Part shown: one piece after another, positions 24,970 to 32,306 of the stretch
How positions within the stretch are numbered: position 1 is the stretch's first letter
Layout: the number at the start of each line of letters is the position of its first letter
Assembly: GCF_900176515.1 (NCBI RefSeq)
Contig: NZ_FWXV01000007.1
Span: 1 to 64,000 of the forward strand
DNA length: 64,000 bases
Direction: 5' to 3'
Origin: Kibdelosporangium aridum
GTDB lineage: Bacteria; Actinomycetota; Actinomycetes; Mycobacteriales; Pseudonocardiaceae
Notes under the pieces: generated by a model
What the model saw: the letters and a program-made list of their open reading frames with translations, nothing else
Databases searched by the model: none
What the model was told of the DNA's origin: nothing
Position numbers and translations under genes: made by a program

Positions 24970-25209
24970 TTACCTCAGCAGCAACGAGATTTCCTCCGGC
25001 GGACGGGAGGCACAACAACGCAGCACGTGACGCTGTCGCCGGTCAGCCAGGTCCACGTCATCTACGACGAGCAGGACCGGGGCCGCGGCAGCCAGGTGGT
25101 CGCGCAGCGCCGCGCATGTCGGGCAGCCGGGCTCACCACGCCCGGTCGCGTCTTCGGTTGCCGCAAGAACCTCCACCACTACCTCGGCGAGACTGCCCGC
25201 CTTTGGCAT
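24970..25209 (-). pseudogene. Possible relic of an AAA/STAND-type ATPase or LuxR-type regulator
   Basis: A 79-residue minus-strand frame contains ALRDHLAAAAPVLLVVDDVD followed by LRCCASRPPEEISLLL, which looks like the Walker B strand and the next strand of a large LuxR/STAND ATPase. There is no Walker A segment, no ribosome binding site and no continuation on either side, so if real it is a decayed fragment. The rest of the 24842-25432 gap shows nothing I can support. Confidence 0.25.
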
Positions 25210-25432
25210 GGCCGTGCATCACTCGCCGTAGCACGCGGCCAGCCATATCCTGCACATCCGGCCACGCCACCGATCACCACGACGGCCGAAGCCCTGCCGT
25301 GCTGTGATGTCTGGCCGACGCTTGATGGCGGCGGTTCGTCGCCGGAGTGGTCACCCTGACAGCGGTGACCACCACGACGGCAAACGGCCGATGTATCGAG
25401 GTGCCTCAACGGCACCGAAGGCACGAGGTCGG

Positions 25433-26338
25433 TCAGGCGATGAGCTTGCGCTTGATCAGGGCCGCGAGTGTCGCGTGACCAGGCTTGTTCAAGTGCAGTA
25501 CGGCTTCCGGGCCTTCCTGGCCGGGCGCCAGCGCGTCAAATCCGCGGTAGTAAGGCACATTCGCCTCACACAGGGAGTGTCCGGTGAATTCCGGGGTCAG
25601 CTCGCCTGGCTTGGCGAACTGGCTGACGTATACCGAATTCACTCCGCCCCAACGCGACGCGTGCGTGGCGAGCCGTAAGGTCGCGTCCAGCTTGGTGGCG
25701 ATCTTAGCGCCGTCTTGACGTTCCGGCGTCGTGATGACGCCAGGCCCGCAGATCGGGTCGAGTGGCACGTTGGAAGCGTTCTCCCCTGGCGTCATCTGGC
25801 GGCCGTATCCCGTCACGACGACCTTCGCCTGCGGGCTGCGTTTGCCGATCTCGAACATCAGGCTGGCCATGCTCTTGCCGAGGGCCTCCGTCCGCTGCAA
25901 CACCGCATCCGTTGGCGCACCGGCACAATCTGCCTGGACACACAGTCCGGCGTATTCCGCCAGCCCGATGTCGTTACCACCCACGGTCAAGAACACGACG
26001 TTCGTGTCCTTCTTGAGGCTGTCCAGCTGCGGTGGCTGCCCCTTGAACTGTTGGCCGAGATCCGGGATCGCGGCTCCGCTGCATGTCACGTTCGTGAAAT
26101 TGACCGTGCGGCCGGTTGCTCTCAGCTGCGCGACCAGGTCCGCCGAGTACGAGTTCGCGCTGCGCCAGCATCCCCCTGGCGTGCCCGTGCCGTCGAGGTA
26201 GTCGCCCGCGCCCGTGCCTGACGCCGAGGAATCACCCAGTGCGACGACATTCACCGAACCACTCGTGGCACTTGCCTGTGGTGCCACCAGCGTTGACACG
26301 GCCACCCCTGCGACAACTGCCGCCCATAGTTTCCGCAT
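25433..26338 (-). CDS. Secreted SGNH/GDSL-type lipase or esterase
   Basis: 301 residues from the ATG at 26338, chosen because it opens directly into a signal peptide (MRKLWAAVVAGVAVSTLVA) and has AAGGGGAC upstream; the frame is open further back but without these signs. Block I is GDSSASG with the nucleophile Ser37, block III is GGNDIG, and the C-terminal HLNKPGH carries the catalytic His. The Cys residues (GGCWR, VTCSG, LCVQADC, ICGPG) are spaced as in Streptomyces SGNH lipases, which have three disulfides. It hydrolyses ester substrates outside the cell. Confidence 0.87.
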   Translation of the reverse strand: MRKLWAAVVAGVAVSTLVAPQASATSGSVNVVALGDSSASGTGAGDYLDGTGTPGGCWRSANSYSADLVAQLRATGRTVNFTNVTCSGAAIPDLGQQFKGQPPQLDSLKKDTNVVFLTVGGNDIGLAEYAGLCVQADCAGAPTDAVLQRTEALGKSMASLMFEIGKRSPQAKVVVTGYGRQMTPGENASNVPLDPICGPGVITTPERQDGAKIATKLDATLRLATHASRWGGVNSVYVSQFAKPGELTPEFTGHSLCEANVPYYRGFDALAPGQEGPEAVLHLNKPGHATLAALIKRKLIA

Positions 26339-26756
26339 ACCTGTCCCCTTGTCCACGACCCGATTTGTACCGGTCTGCCCCCTACCTTGCCATGCCACCC
26401 GCCAGCGCGTCGTCGAATCGAGCTGGCAAGCGAACGCCAAGTTGACCATCCACTGTGCACCGTCGGTGTGTTGCTGCCGCCAGCCTGCCGGTCGGTTCGC
26501 CGGTGGCGCATCGGACCGTGGTCTATCGTTGATACGACTTTGGTCCATGGGCCGGGTTACCCCGCGGTCAGCAGCGCCAGTGCGGCATAACACTGTGTGG
26601 ATTCTGGGCGGTCCCGCCTGCTTCAACCGGCCGCGCCGAGATCAACTCCCACATCCTCCACGGCACGGATATCAGCTGGTCAACGACCCCGGAACGAAAA
26701 CTGTCGGTGGCCGGGTGCATGATGCTGCCCAACAGGCCGACCCGAGGGGGAACAGC
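26339..26756. other. Divergent intergenic region before the STM4015-4011 operon
   Basis: 418 bases between the SGNH hydrolase and the STM4015-like gene. It must hold the promoters of both, but I could not identify convincing -35/-10 pairs. No small gene with a ribosome binding site is visible. GAGGGGG at 26743-26749 is the ribosome binding site of the downstream gene. Confidence 0.4.
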
Positions 26757-27701
26757 ATGACCGTGAACCAACACCTCACCACCTTCCACGGCATGAATGT
26801 GGTGACGTTCCCGGAAGAGACAACCGAGGCATGGCGGCCGCCGGCGGAACCGGTCGCCTGGCGGCTGGCGATCGAACCTTGGGACGGCGACGAGAGCTTC
26901 CCTGAACTGTGGGACAGATTCATGTCCACAGTAGATCCATCGACCGTCACCGCTGTCGTGATCGGACAATGGGCCGAGCCCGGCGACGACATCCGGTCGG
27001 CTATCGTCATCGAGCGCATTCTCCAGGCACGGGACAAGATGCCCGCACTGACGGGGATCTTCCTCGGTGACATGATCTCGGAGGAGAACGAGATCTCGTG
27101 GATCGAACAGAGCGATGTCACGCCGTTACTGGAAAACCTTCCGGCACTGACCGAACTGGGCATCCGCGGTGGCGACGGCCTCGTGCTGAAACCAGTGCGG
27201 CACACCAACCTCCGCACGCTGATCATCGAGACCGGCGGCTTGCCAAGGGAAGTGGTCAGCGCCGTCGCCCAGTGCGACTTTCCCGCGTTGCGCGAACTGC
27301 GGCTGTGGCTCGGGGTTCACGAGTACGGCGGCAACTGGCGGCCCGAGGATCTCGAGCCGCTGCTGGCCGGGGCGAAGTTCCCCAGCCTGCGTGAGCTCGG
27401 CCTGCAGAACAGCGACAAGCAGGACAAGGTCTGCGAGCTGGTCGCAGACTCGGCCGTCGTCCGTCAGTTGACGACGCTCGATCTGTCCATGGGCGTGCTC
27501 ACCGACAAGGGCGGTGAGCACTTGCTGTCACTGACGCACCTGACAAACCTCGACCTGACCCACCACTACCTCTCCAAGGAGATGCGCAAGCAGATCCTCC
27601 AAACACTTCCGCCCGCCGGTGTCCGGGTCATCCTCGACGACCCGCAGGAGCCGGATCACTACGACGGCGAGCCCTACTACTACACGGCAGTGGCGGAATG
27701 A
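26757..27701 (+). CDS. STM4015-family leucine-rich-repeat-like protein
   Basis: 314 residues. The ATG at 26757 is preceded by GAGGGGG; the long open stretch upstream has no ribosome binding site. After an N-terminal domain of about 100 residues (HLTTFHGMNVVTFPEE ...), the sequence carries leucine-rich-like units: LENLPALTELGIRGGDGL, TNLRTLIIETGG, FPALRELRLWLG, FPSLRELGLQNS, VRQLTTLDLSMG and LTHLTNLDLTHH. The C-terminal tail is acidic and tyrosine-rich (HYDGEPYYYTAVAE). This is the first gene of a five-gene operon with the same order and families as STM4015-STM4011 of Salmonella, whose function is unknown. It probably presents or recognises a partner protein. Confidence 0.82.
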   Translation: MTVNQHLTTFHGMNVVTFPEETTEAWRPPAEPVAWRLAIEPWDGDESFPELWDRFMSTVDPSTVTAVVIGQWAEPGDDIRSAIVIERILQARDKMPALTGIFLGDMISEENEISWIEQSDVTPLLENLPALTELGIRGGDGLVLKPVRHTNLRTLIIETGGLPREVVSAVAQCDFPALRELRLWLGVHEYGGNWRPEDLEPLLAGAKFPSLRELGLQNSDKQDKVCELVADSAVVRQLTTLDLSMGVLTDKGGEHLLSLTHLTNLDLTHHYLSKEMRKQILQTLPPAGVRVILDDPQEPDHYDGEPYYYTAVAE

Positions 27702-28771
27702 AGTTCGTCGTCGTCGGAAACCCAGGCAACCGGCGGGTGGCGATGTTCGCCGACGCCGTGCGAGCCGCTGGCCTGCCACCCGCGAAAGTACTGTCCTGGC
27801 GGGAGATTCTCGCCGGCACGTGCGCGGTGCCCAGAGATTCGCTCATCCGCGTCGACTCCCCGGGCGAGGACGCGCATGTCGACCAGTTCCTCCGCGGACC
27901 GTCAGCGAGTCCGTACCAAGTGGACGGTAGTCGCGCCTGGTACGCGGGATTCACCAAGGGCTTGCAACGGCTGGGCGAGACCGTAGCAGGCACACCCGGT
28001 GCACGGCTGCTCAACGACCTCGATGACATCGCCGTGATGTTCGACAAGAGACGGTGTCACCAGGTGCTGACGCAGGCCGGAATCCCAGTGCCACCGACAA
28101 TCGGTGACATCGACGGGTACGCGGCGCTGCGTGAGAAGATGCGCGAGCGGCGGTGGACCAAAGTGTTCCTCAAACCCGCGCATGGGTCGTCGGCGTCCGG
28201 CGTGGTCGCGCTGACCGCGCACGGTTCGCGCGTAGCGGCAACGACGTCGGTGGCGATGACGCCCGATGGTCTGATGAACAGTCTGCGGGTGCAGACGTAT
28301 CGTGATGATCAGGCCGCGGAACTGGTCGACCGGTTGTGCGTCGATCCGGTGCACGTGGAACGCTGGTTCCCCAAGGCATCGCTCGACGGGCGGACGATCG
28401 ACCTGCGAGTGGTCGTGATAGCGGGCAAGGCGACGCATGCGGTCGCGCGAGCCAGTCGTCATCCCATCACCAACCTGCACTTGGGCGGCGCCCGGATCGA
28501 TGTCGCTGACCTGCGCGCGGTCATCGGCGAGGCACGGTGGCGGGAATGGCTTGACACGTGCGAGAAAGCCGCGGGGCAGTTCAGCCGCACGCTGATGGTC
28601 GGCGTGGACCTGTTGCCGGGAGTGGGATGGCGGCGGCACGTGGTGGGCGAGGTGAACGCGTTCGGCGATCTCCTGCCGAGGCTCACCGGGTTGCCAGATG
28701 GCCCAGCAGCGGGAATGGATACGTATGCCGCTCAGGTGGCCGCGTGTACGGGTGAGCTATGCCGGACATGA
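27698..28771 (+). CDS. STM4014-family ATP-grasp-like protein
   Basis: 357 residues, with an ATG overlapping the previous stop (ATGA). The N-terminal part (MKFVVVGNPGNRRVAMFADA) is a pre-ATP-grasp fold. The middle has KRRCHQVLTQAGIPVPPTI and then KVFLKPAHGSSASGVV, the nucleotide-binding strands and loop of ATP-grasp enzymes, and the late segment GVDLLPGVGWRRHVVGEVNAF carries the acidic metal ligands and Asn. ATP-grasp enzymes join a carboxylate to an amine or thiol via an acyl phosphate; peptide or amino-acid ligation is likely here, but substrate is unknown. Confidence 0.82.
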   Translation: MKFVVVGNPGNRRVAMFADAVRAAGLPPAKVLSWREILAGTCAVPRDSLIRVDSPGEDAHVDQFLRGPSASPYQVDGSRAWYAGFTKGLQRLGETVAGTPGARLLNDLDDIAVMFDKRRCHQVLTQAGIPVPPTIGDIDGYAALREKMRERRWTKVFLKPAHGSSASGVVALTAHGSRVAATTSVAMTPDGLMNSLRVQTYRDDQAAELVDRLCVDPVHVERWFPKASLDGRTIDLRVVVIAGKATHAVARASRHPITNLHLGGARIDVADLRAVIGEARWREWLDTCEKAAGQFSRTLMVGVDLLPGVGWRRHVVGEVNAFGDLLPRLTGLPDGPAAGMDTYAAQVAACTGELCRT

Positions 28772-29565
28772 ACAGCGTGATCGGCAGCCACGACCTGGTG
28801 CTGATCACCATCGACACACTGCGCTACGACGTGGCGCGTTCCCTGGCCGAGCAGGGAAGAACTCCGGTTCTGGCCGGGCTGATGCCGGGCGGTCAGTGGG
28901 AACGACGGCATGCGCCGGGCAGCTTCACGTTCGCCTCGCACACCGCGATGTTCGCCGGGTTCCTGCCGACGCCCGACAGCCAGGGCCCGCATCCACGGCT
29001 CTTCGCGGCCCAGTTCGCGGGCAGTGAGACGACAGTCGGCGACACGTGGGTGTTCGACGCACCGGACATGGTCACCGGACTGGCCAAGGCGGGCTATCAC
29101 ACGGCGTGCATCGGGGGTGTCGGGTTCTTCAACAAGCAGAGCGCGCTGGGGTCCGTACTGCCGGGGATGTTCGCGGAAAGCCATTGGTCATCGGAGTTCG
29201 GCGTAACGTCGCCGACCTCCACGCGGTCGCAGGTCCACCGGGCAAGAGAAGTCATCGCGGCGCAACCAGCGGATCAACGATTGTTCTTGTTCATCAACGT
29301 TTCCGCGTTGCATCAGCCGAACTGGTTCCACTTGGCGGGGGCGGCCGCCGAGGATGGGGACACGCTTGCCAGCCATGCGGCCGCGCTGGAATACGTCGAC
29401 TCCGAACTGGTTGGGCTGTTCGAGGCACTGCCCAGGCCGACCTTCGTGATCATCTGCTCTGATCACGGCACGGCCTACGGCGAAGGCGGCTACACCGGTC
29501 ATCGCCTGGGGCATGAGGTCGTCTGGACGGTTCCGTACACAGAGTTCTTCCTGGAGGCAACGTGA
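28768..29565 (+). CDS. STM4013-family sulfatase/alkaline-phosphatase-like hydrolase
   Basis: 265 residues. Start chosen at the ATG overlapping the previous stop (ATGA at 28768); ATG 28759 would add three residues. The family-typical start IGSHDLVLITIDTLRYDVA supplies the first metal-binding Asp, GSFTFASHTAMFAGF holds the Ser/Thr at the nucleophile position, and ICSDHGTAYGEGGYTGHRLGH supplies the Asp-His metal ligands. At 265 residues it is a minimal alkaline-phosphatase-superfamily domain, shorter than true sulfatases and lacking the CxPSR formylglycine motif. It probably removes a phosphate-type or sulfate-type group within this pathway. Confidence 0.82.
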   Translation: MNSVIGSHDLVLITIDTLRYDVARSLAEQGRTPVLAGLMPGGQWERRHAPGSFTFASHTAMFAGFLPTPDSQGPHPRLFAAQFAGSETTVGDTWVFDAPDMVTGLAKAGYHTACIGGVGFFNKQSALGSVLPGMFAESHWSSEFGVTSPTSTRSQVHRAREVIAAQPADQRLFLFINVSALHQPNWFHLAGAAAEDGDTLASHAAALEYVDSELVGLFEALPRPTFVIICSDHGTAYGEGGYTGHRLGHEVVWTVPYTEFFLEAT

Positions 29566-30845
29566 CGCCCTACCAGGACTATGTGTACGCCTACCCGCAC
29601 AAGACGGCGTACCGGCCGCTCGACCCCAGACCGCGCCTGCGGGATGTCTGGGCGGACGAACCACGGGACGCGTTGTTCCACTATGTCCACATCCCGTTCT
29701 GCGAGATCAGGTGTGGCTTCTGCAATCTGTTCACCAGAACGGGCGCGCCGGGCGAGCTCGTCACGAGATATCTCGACGCAGTGGAGCGACAGGCGATGGC
29801 GGTCCGGGACGAGCTCGGCGGGCGGGCGACGTTCGTACAGGCCGCGATCGGCGGCGGCACGCCGACGTACCTGGAGCCGGACGAGTTGGCGCGGCTGTTC
29901 GACATCATCGGGTTGGCTGGGATCCCGCTTTCGGTCGAGACGTCGCCGGACACCGCGACGCCCGAACGCCTTGCGGTCCTGGCGGAGCGAGGCACCACGC
30001 GGGTCAGCATCGGTGTCCAGAGCTTCGATGACAGCGAGGCCCGAGCGGCGGTGCGGCCGCAGAAACGGGCCACAGTGGAGTCGGCGCTGGACGCGATCCG
30101 GGCGGCCAGCATCCCGGTGCTGAACATCGATCTGATCTACGGCATCACCGGTCAGACAGACAACAGCTGGCGTGCCTCCCTCGATGCCGCGCTGACGTGG
30201 CGGCCGGAGGAGCTGTACCTGTATCCGCTGTATGTGCGTCCTCTGACTGGTCTCGCTGGGCGGGAAACGTCGCAGGAGTGGGACGAACAGCGGCTGCGGC
30301 TGTACCGGCTCGGCCGGGATCATTTGCTGGCAGCGGGCTATGAACAGCAGTCCATGCGCATGTTCCGCCGCCCAGATGCGCCCTCATTAGGCGGGGATGA
30401 CTATTCGTGCCAGTCCGATGGCATGGTCGGTCTGGGATGCGGCGCACGGTCGTACACGAAAGGGTTGCACTACTCGTTCGACTACGCGGTCAGCCCGAGT
30501 GCTGTACGCGGGATCATCGACGACTACGTATCGCGACCCACGTCGGATTTCGCCAGGGCCGAGGTGGGTGTGCCGCTGGACGCGGACGAACAGCGACGGC
30601 GGCATCTGCTGCAGTCCGTGCTGCAGGCCGAGGGCTTGGAGAAAGCGCTGTACCGCAAACGTTTTGGCACGGACGTGACGGACGACTTCCGCGAGCTGGC
30701 CGACCTGGCCGACCGTGGCTGGCTGACCGACAGCGAAGACCGATTACGACTCACGCCCGAAGGCCTCGCCTGGTCGGACGCGATCGGCCCGTCGTTGTTC
30801 TCCCCGGCCATCCGTGCCGCCATGGCCGCGTACGACCGGAGATAG
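29562..30845 (+). CDS. STM4012-family radical SAM enzyme (HemN/HemW-like)
   Basis: 427 residues from a GTG overlapping the previous stop (GTGA), with GGAGG upstream. The radical SAM cluster motif is Cys47, Cys51 and Cys54 (CEIRCGFC), preceded by HIPF as in the coproporphyrinogen oxidase-like group. GGGTPTYL, ETSPDTATPERL, GVQSFDD and DLIYGITGQT follow as SAM-binding strands. A C-terminal HemN-type winged domain is present (FGTDVTDDF, LADRGWLTDSEDRLRLTPEG). Coproporphyrinogen oxidases or heme chaperones share this architecture, but the operon context points to the STM4012 family. Confidence 0.87.
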   Translation: MTPYQDYVYAYPHKTAYRPLDPRPRLRDVWADEPRDALFHYVHIPFCEIRCGFCNLFTRTGAPGELVTRYLDAVERQAMAVRDELGGRATFVQAAIGGGTPTYLEPDELARLFDIIGLAGIPLSVETSPDTATPERLAVLAERGTTRVSIGVQSFDDSEARAAVRPQKRATVESALDAIRAASIPVLNIDLIYGITGQTDNSWRASLDAALTWRPEELYLYPLYVRPLTGLAGRETSQEWDEQRLRLYRLGRDHLLAAGYEQQSMRMFRRPDAPSLGGDDYSCQSDGMVGLGCGARSYTKGLHYSFDYAVSPSAVRGIIDDYVSRPTSDFARAEVGVPLDADEQRRRHLLQSVLQAEGLEKALYRKRFGTDVTDDFRELADLADRGWLTDSEDRLRLTPEGLAWSDAIGPSLFSPAIRAAMAAYDRR

Positions 30846-30848
30846 GCC

Positions 30849-31694
30849 GTGCACCTGACAATGCTCTATCGCGGTCCGCTGGCGTCCTGCGATTACGCCT
30901 GCGTGTACTGCCCGTTCGCCAAAAGACGGGACAGCACACAACAGCTGCGTGCCGACCGTGCAGCGGTGCGACGGTTCACCGGTTGGGTCAGGGACAACAC
31001 CCAAGACGAGGTGTCGGTGCTGTTCACGCCGTGGGGCGAAGGGCTCGTGCGGTCGTGGTACCGCGAGGCGATGGTCACGCTCAGCCGGATGACCCATGTC
31101 CGGCGGGTGGCGATCCAGACCAACATGAGCTGCCGGTCGGCGTGGATCGCCGACTGCGACCTGGACACCGCGGCGTTCTGGGTCACGTACCACCCGACCC
31201 AGGTCACCCAGGATCGGTTCCTGCGCAAATGCGAGGAGCTCACCCGAATCGGCGCCCGGTTCAGCGTCGGGATTGTCGGGTTGCCCGAGCACCTCGACGA
31301 CGCCCGGCATCTGAGAAAGGAGTTACCCGACGACGTCTACCTGTGGGTGAACGCCGCGGAAGGCCACGCGTACACCGACGAGCAGGCGGCCGACTGGCAG
31401 GACATCGACCCACTGTTCCACCACAGCAGGCACGCGCACGTCAGCAAAGGCTTGCCCTGCCGGACCGGGGACACCGTGATCTCCGTGCTCGGCGACGGAA
31501 CAGTGCGCCGGTGCCACTTCGTCCCGCAGGCCATCGGCAACCTGTACGACGGTTCCTTCCGGGCCGCGCTGCGACCACGACCATGCCCGCTGTCCACATG
31601 CGACTGTCACATCGGGTACGTGCACCTGGAGCCGACCGGTCTCTACGACGTGTTCGCGGGCGGCGTCCTCGAACGCATCCCGGCGCTGCGCTGA
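30849..31694 (+). CDS. STM4011-family radical SAM enzyme
   Basis: 281 residues from GTG at 30849, three bases after the previous stop. The radical SAM motif is Cys14, Cys18 and Cys21 (CDYACVYC). The C-terminal third has further Cys residues (KGLPCRTG, RRCHFVPQ, PCPLSTCDC) that look like an auxiliary iron-sulfur cluster site of the SPASM or twitch type. Such auxiliary clusters are typical of enzymes that modify peptides or proteins, which suits an operon that also encodes an LRR-like protein. Last gene of the coupled set. Confidence 0.85.
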   Translation: MHLTMLYRGPLASCDYACVYCPFAKRRDSTQQLRADRAAVRRFTGWVRDNTQDEVSVLFTPWGEGLVRSWYREAMVTLSRMTHVRRVAIQTNMSCRSAWIADCDLDTAAFWVTYHPTQVTQDRFLRKCEELTRIGARFSVGIVGLPEHLDDARHLRKELPDDVYLWVNAAEGHAYTDEQAADWQDIDPLFHHSRHAHVSKGLPCRTGDTVISVLGDGTVRRCHFVPQAIGNLYDGSFRAALRPRPCPLSTCDCHIGYVHLEPTGLYDVFAGGVLERIPALR

Positions 31695-31766
31695 CTGGAA
31701 GAAAACCGAAAGGACCTGCTGACAGCATCAGTGGGCAACACTGGGATCGCCTCTCAAGGACAACGG

Positions 31767-32306
31767 GTGAAACGAATCGTCTGGTCTTCGGTCGGGCTGG
31801 CGCTCGGCGTGCTGTTCATCGTCGGGGCGATGTTCGCCCTGTTCGACGACACGGTCACGTGCGGCGGGAAAACCATGCAGCAGGGTGACGTCTGTGTCAG
31901 AGAGAAGAACGGCACGGTGGTCTCCGAGAGCAACCTCGAGGAGTCGAAGACCGAGGGTGCGATCGGCAAGATCATGGGGATCGTGTTCGGTGTGGCGTTC
32001 ACCGCGGTCGGCGCGGTCAACCTGCGGATCGGCCTGCGCAACCGCAAGGCCGCGGCCCATGCGCCGCATCCGGCGGTCCTCAACCAGCCTGGGATGAACC
32101 ACCCGGTGCCCGGTCCGTGGAACCAAGCACCGGGTGGGCCACAAGCCTGGCCGCAACCCCACCATCAGCCGACGCAGTACCAACAACCGCAGTACCAAGC
32201 ACCGCAGCAACCCCCGCAACACGGGTGGCAGCAGCAACCACCACAGCAGCAACCGCAGCAGCAGCAGTACCCGCCGTCAGGTCAGGGAGGAGGCACCTGG
32301 CACTAA
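31767..32306 (+). CDS. Membrane protein with a Gln/Pro-rich tail
   Basis: 179 residues from GTG at 31767, with AAGGA seven bases upstream; an earlier in-frame GTG at 31731 lacks one. Two membrane segments (residues about 4-25 and 70-88) flank a short loop with two Cys (TCGGKTMQQGDVC). The last 80 residues are low-complexity Pro, Gln, His and Tyr (PQYQAPQQPPQHGW-type). Similar short Gln/Pro-tailed membrane proteins are common in actinomycetes and of unknown function. It lies 72 bases after the radical SAM operon; there is no evidence that it belongs to it. Its stop overlaps the convergent AfsR-type gene by four bases. Confidence 0.7.
   Translation: MKRIVWSSVGLALGVLFIVGAMFALFDDTVTCGGKTMQQGDVCVREKNGTVVSESNLEESKTEGAIGKIMGIVFGVAFTAVGAVNLRIGLRNRKAAAHAPHPAVLNQPGMNHPVPGPWNQAPGGPQAWPQPHHQPTQYQQPQYQAPQQPPQHGWQQQPPQQQPQQQQYPPSGQGGGTWH

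Noticed and set aside
29562..30845. Coproporphyrinogen III oxidase (hemN) or heme chaperone (hemW)
   Set aside because: The fold is shared, but the operon order and neighbours fit the STM4012 family and no heme genes are nearby.
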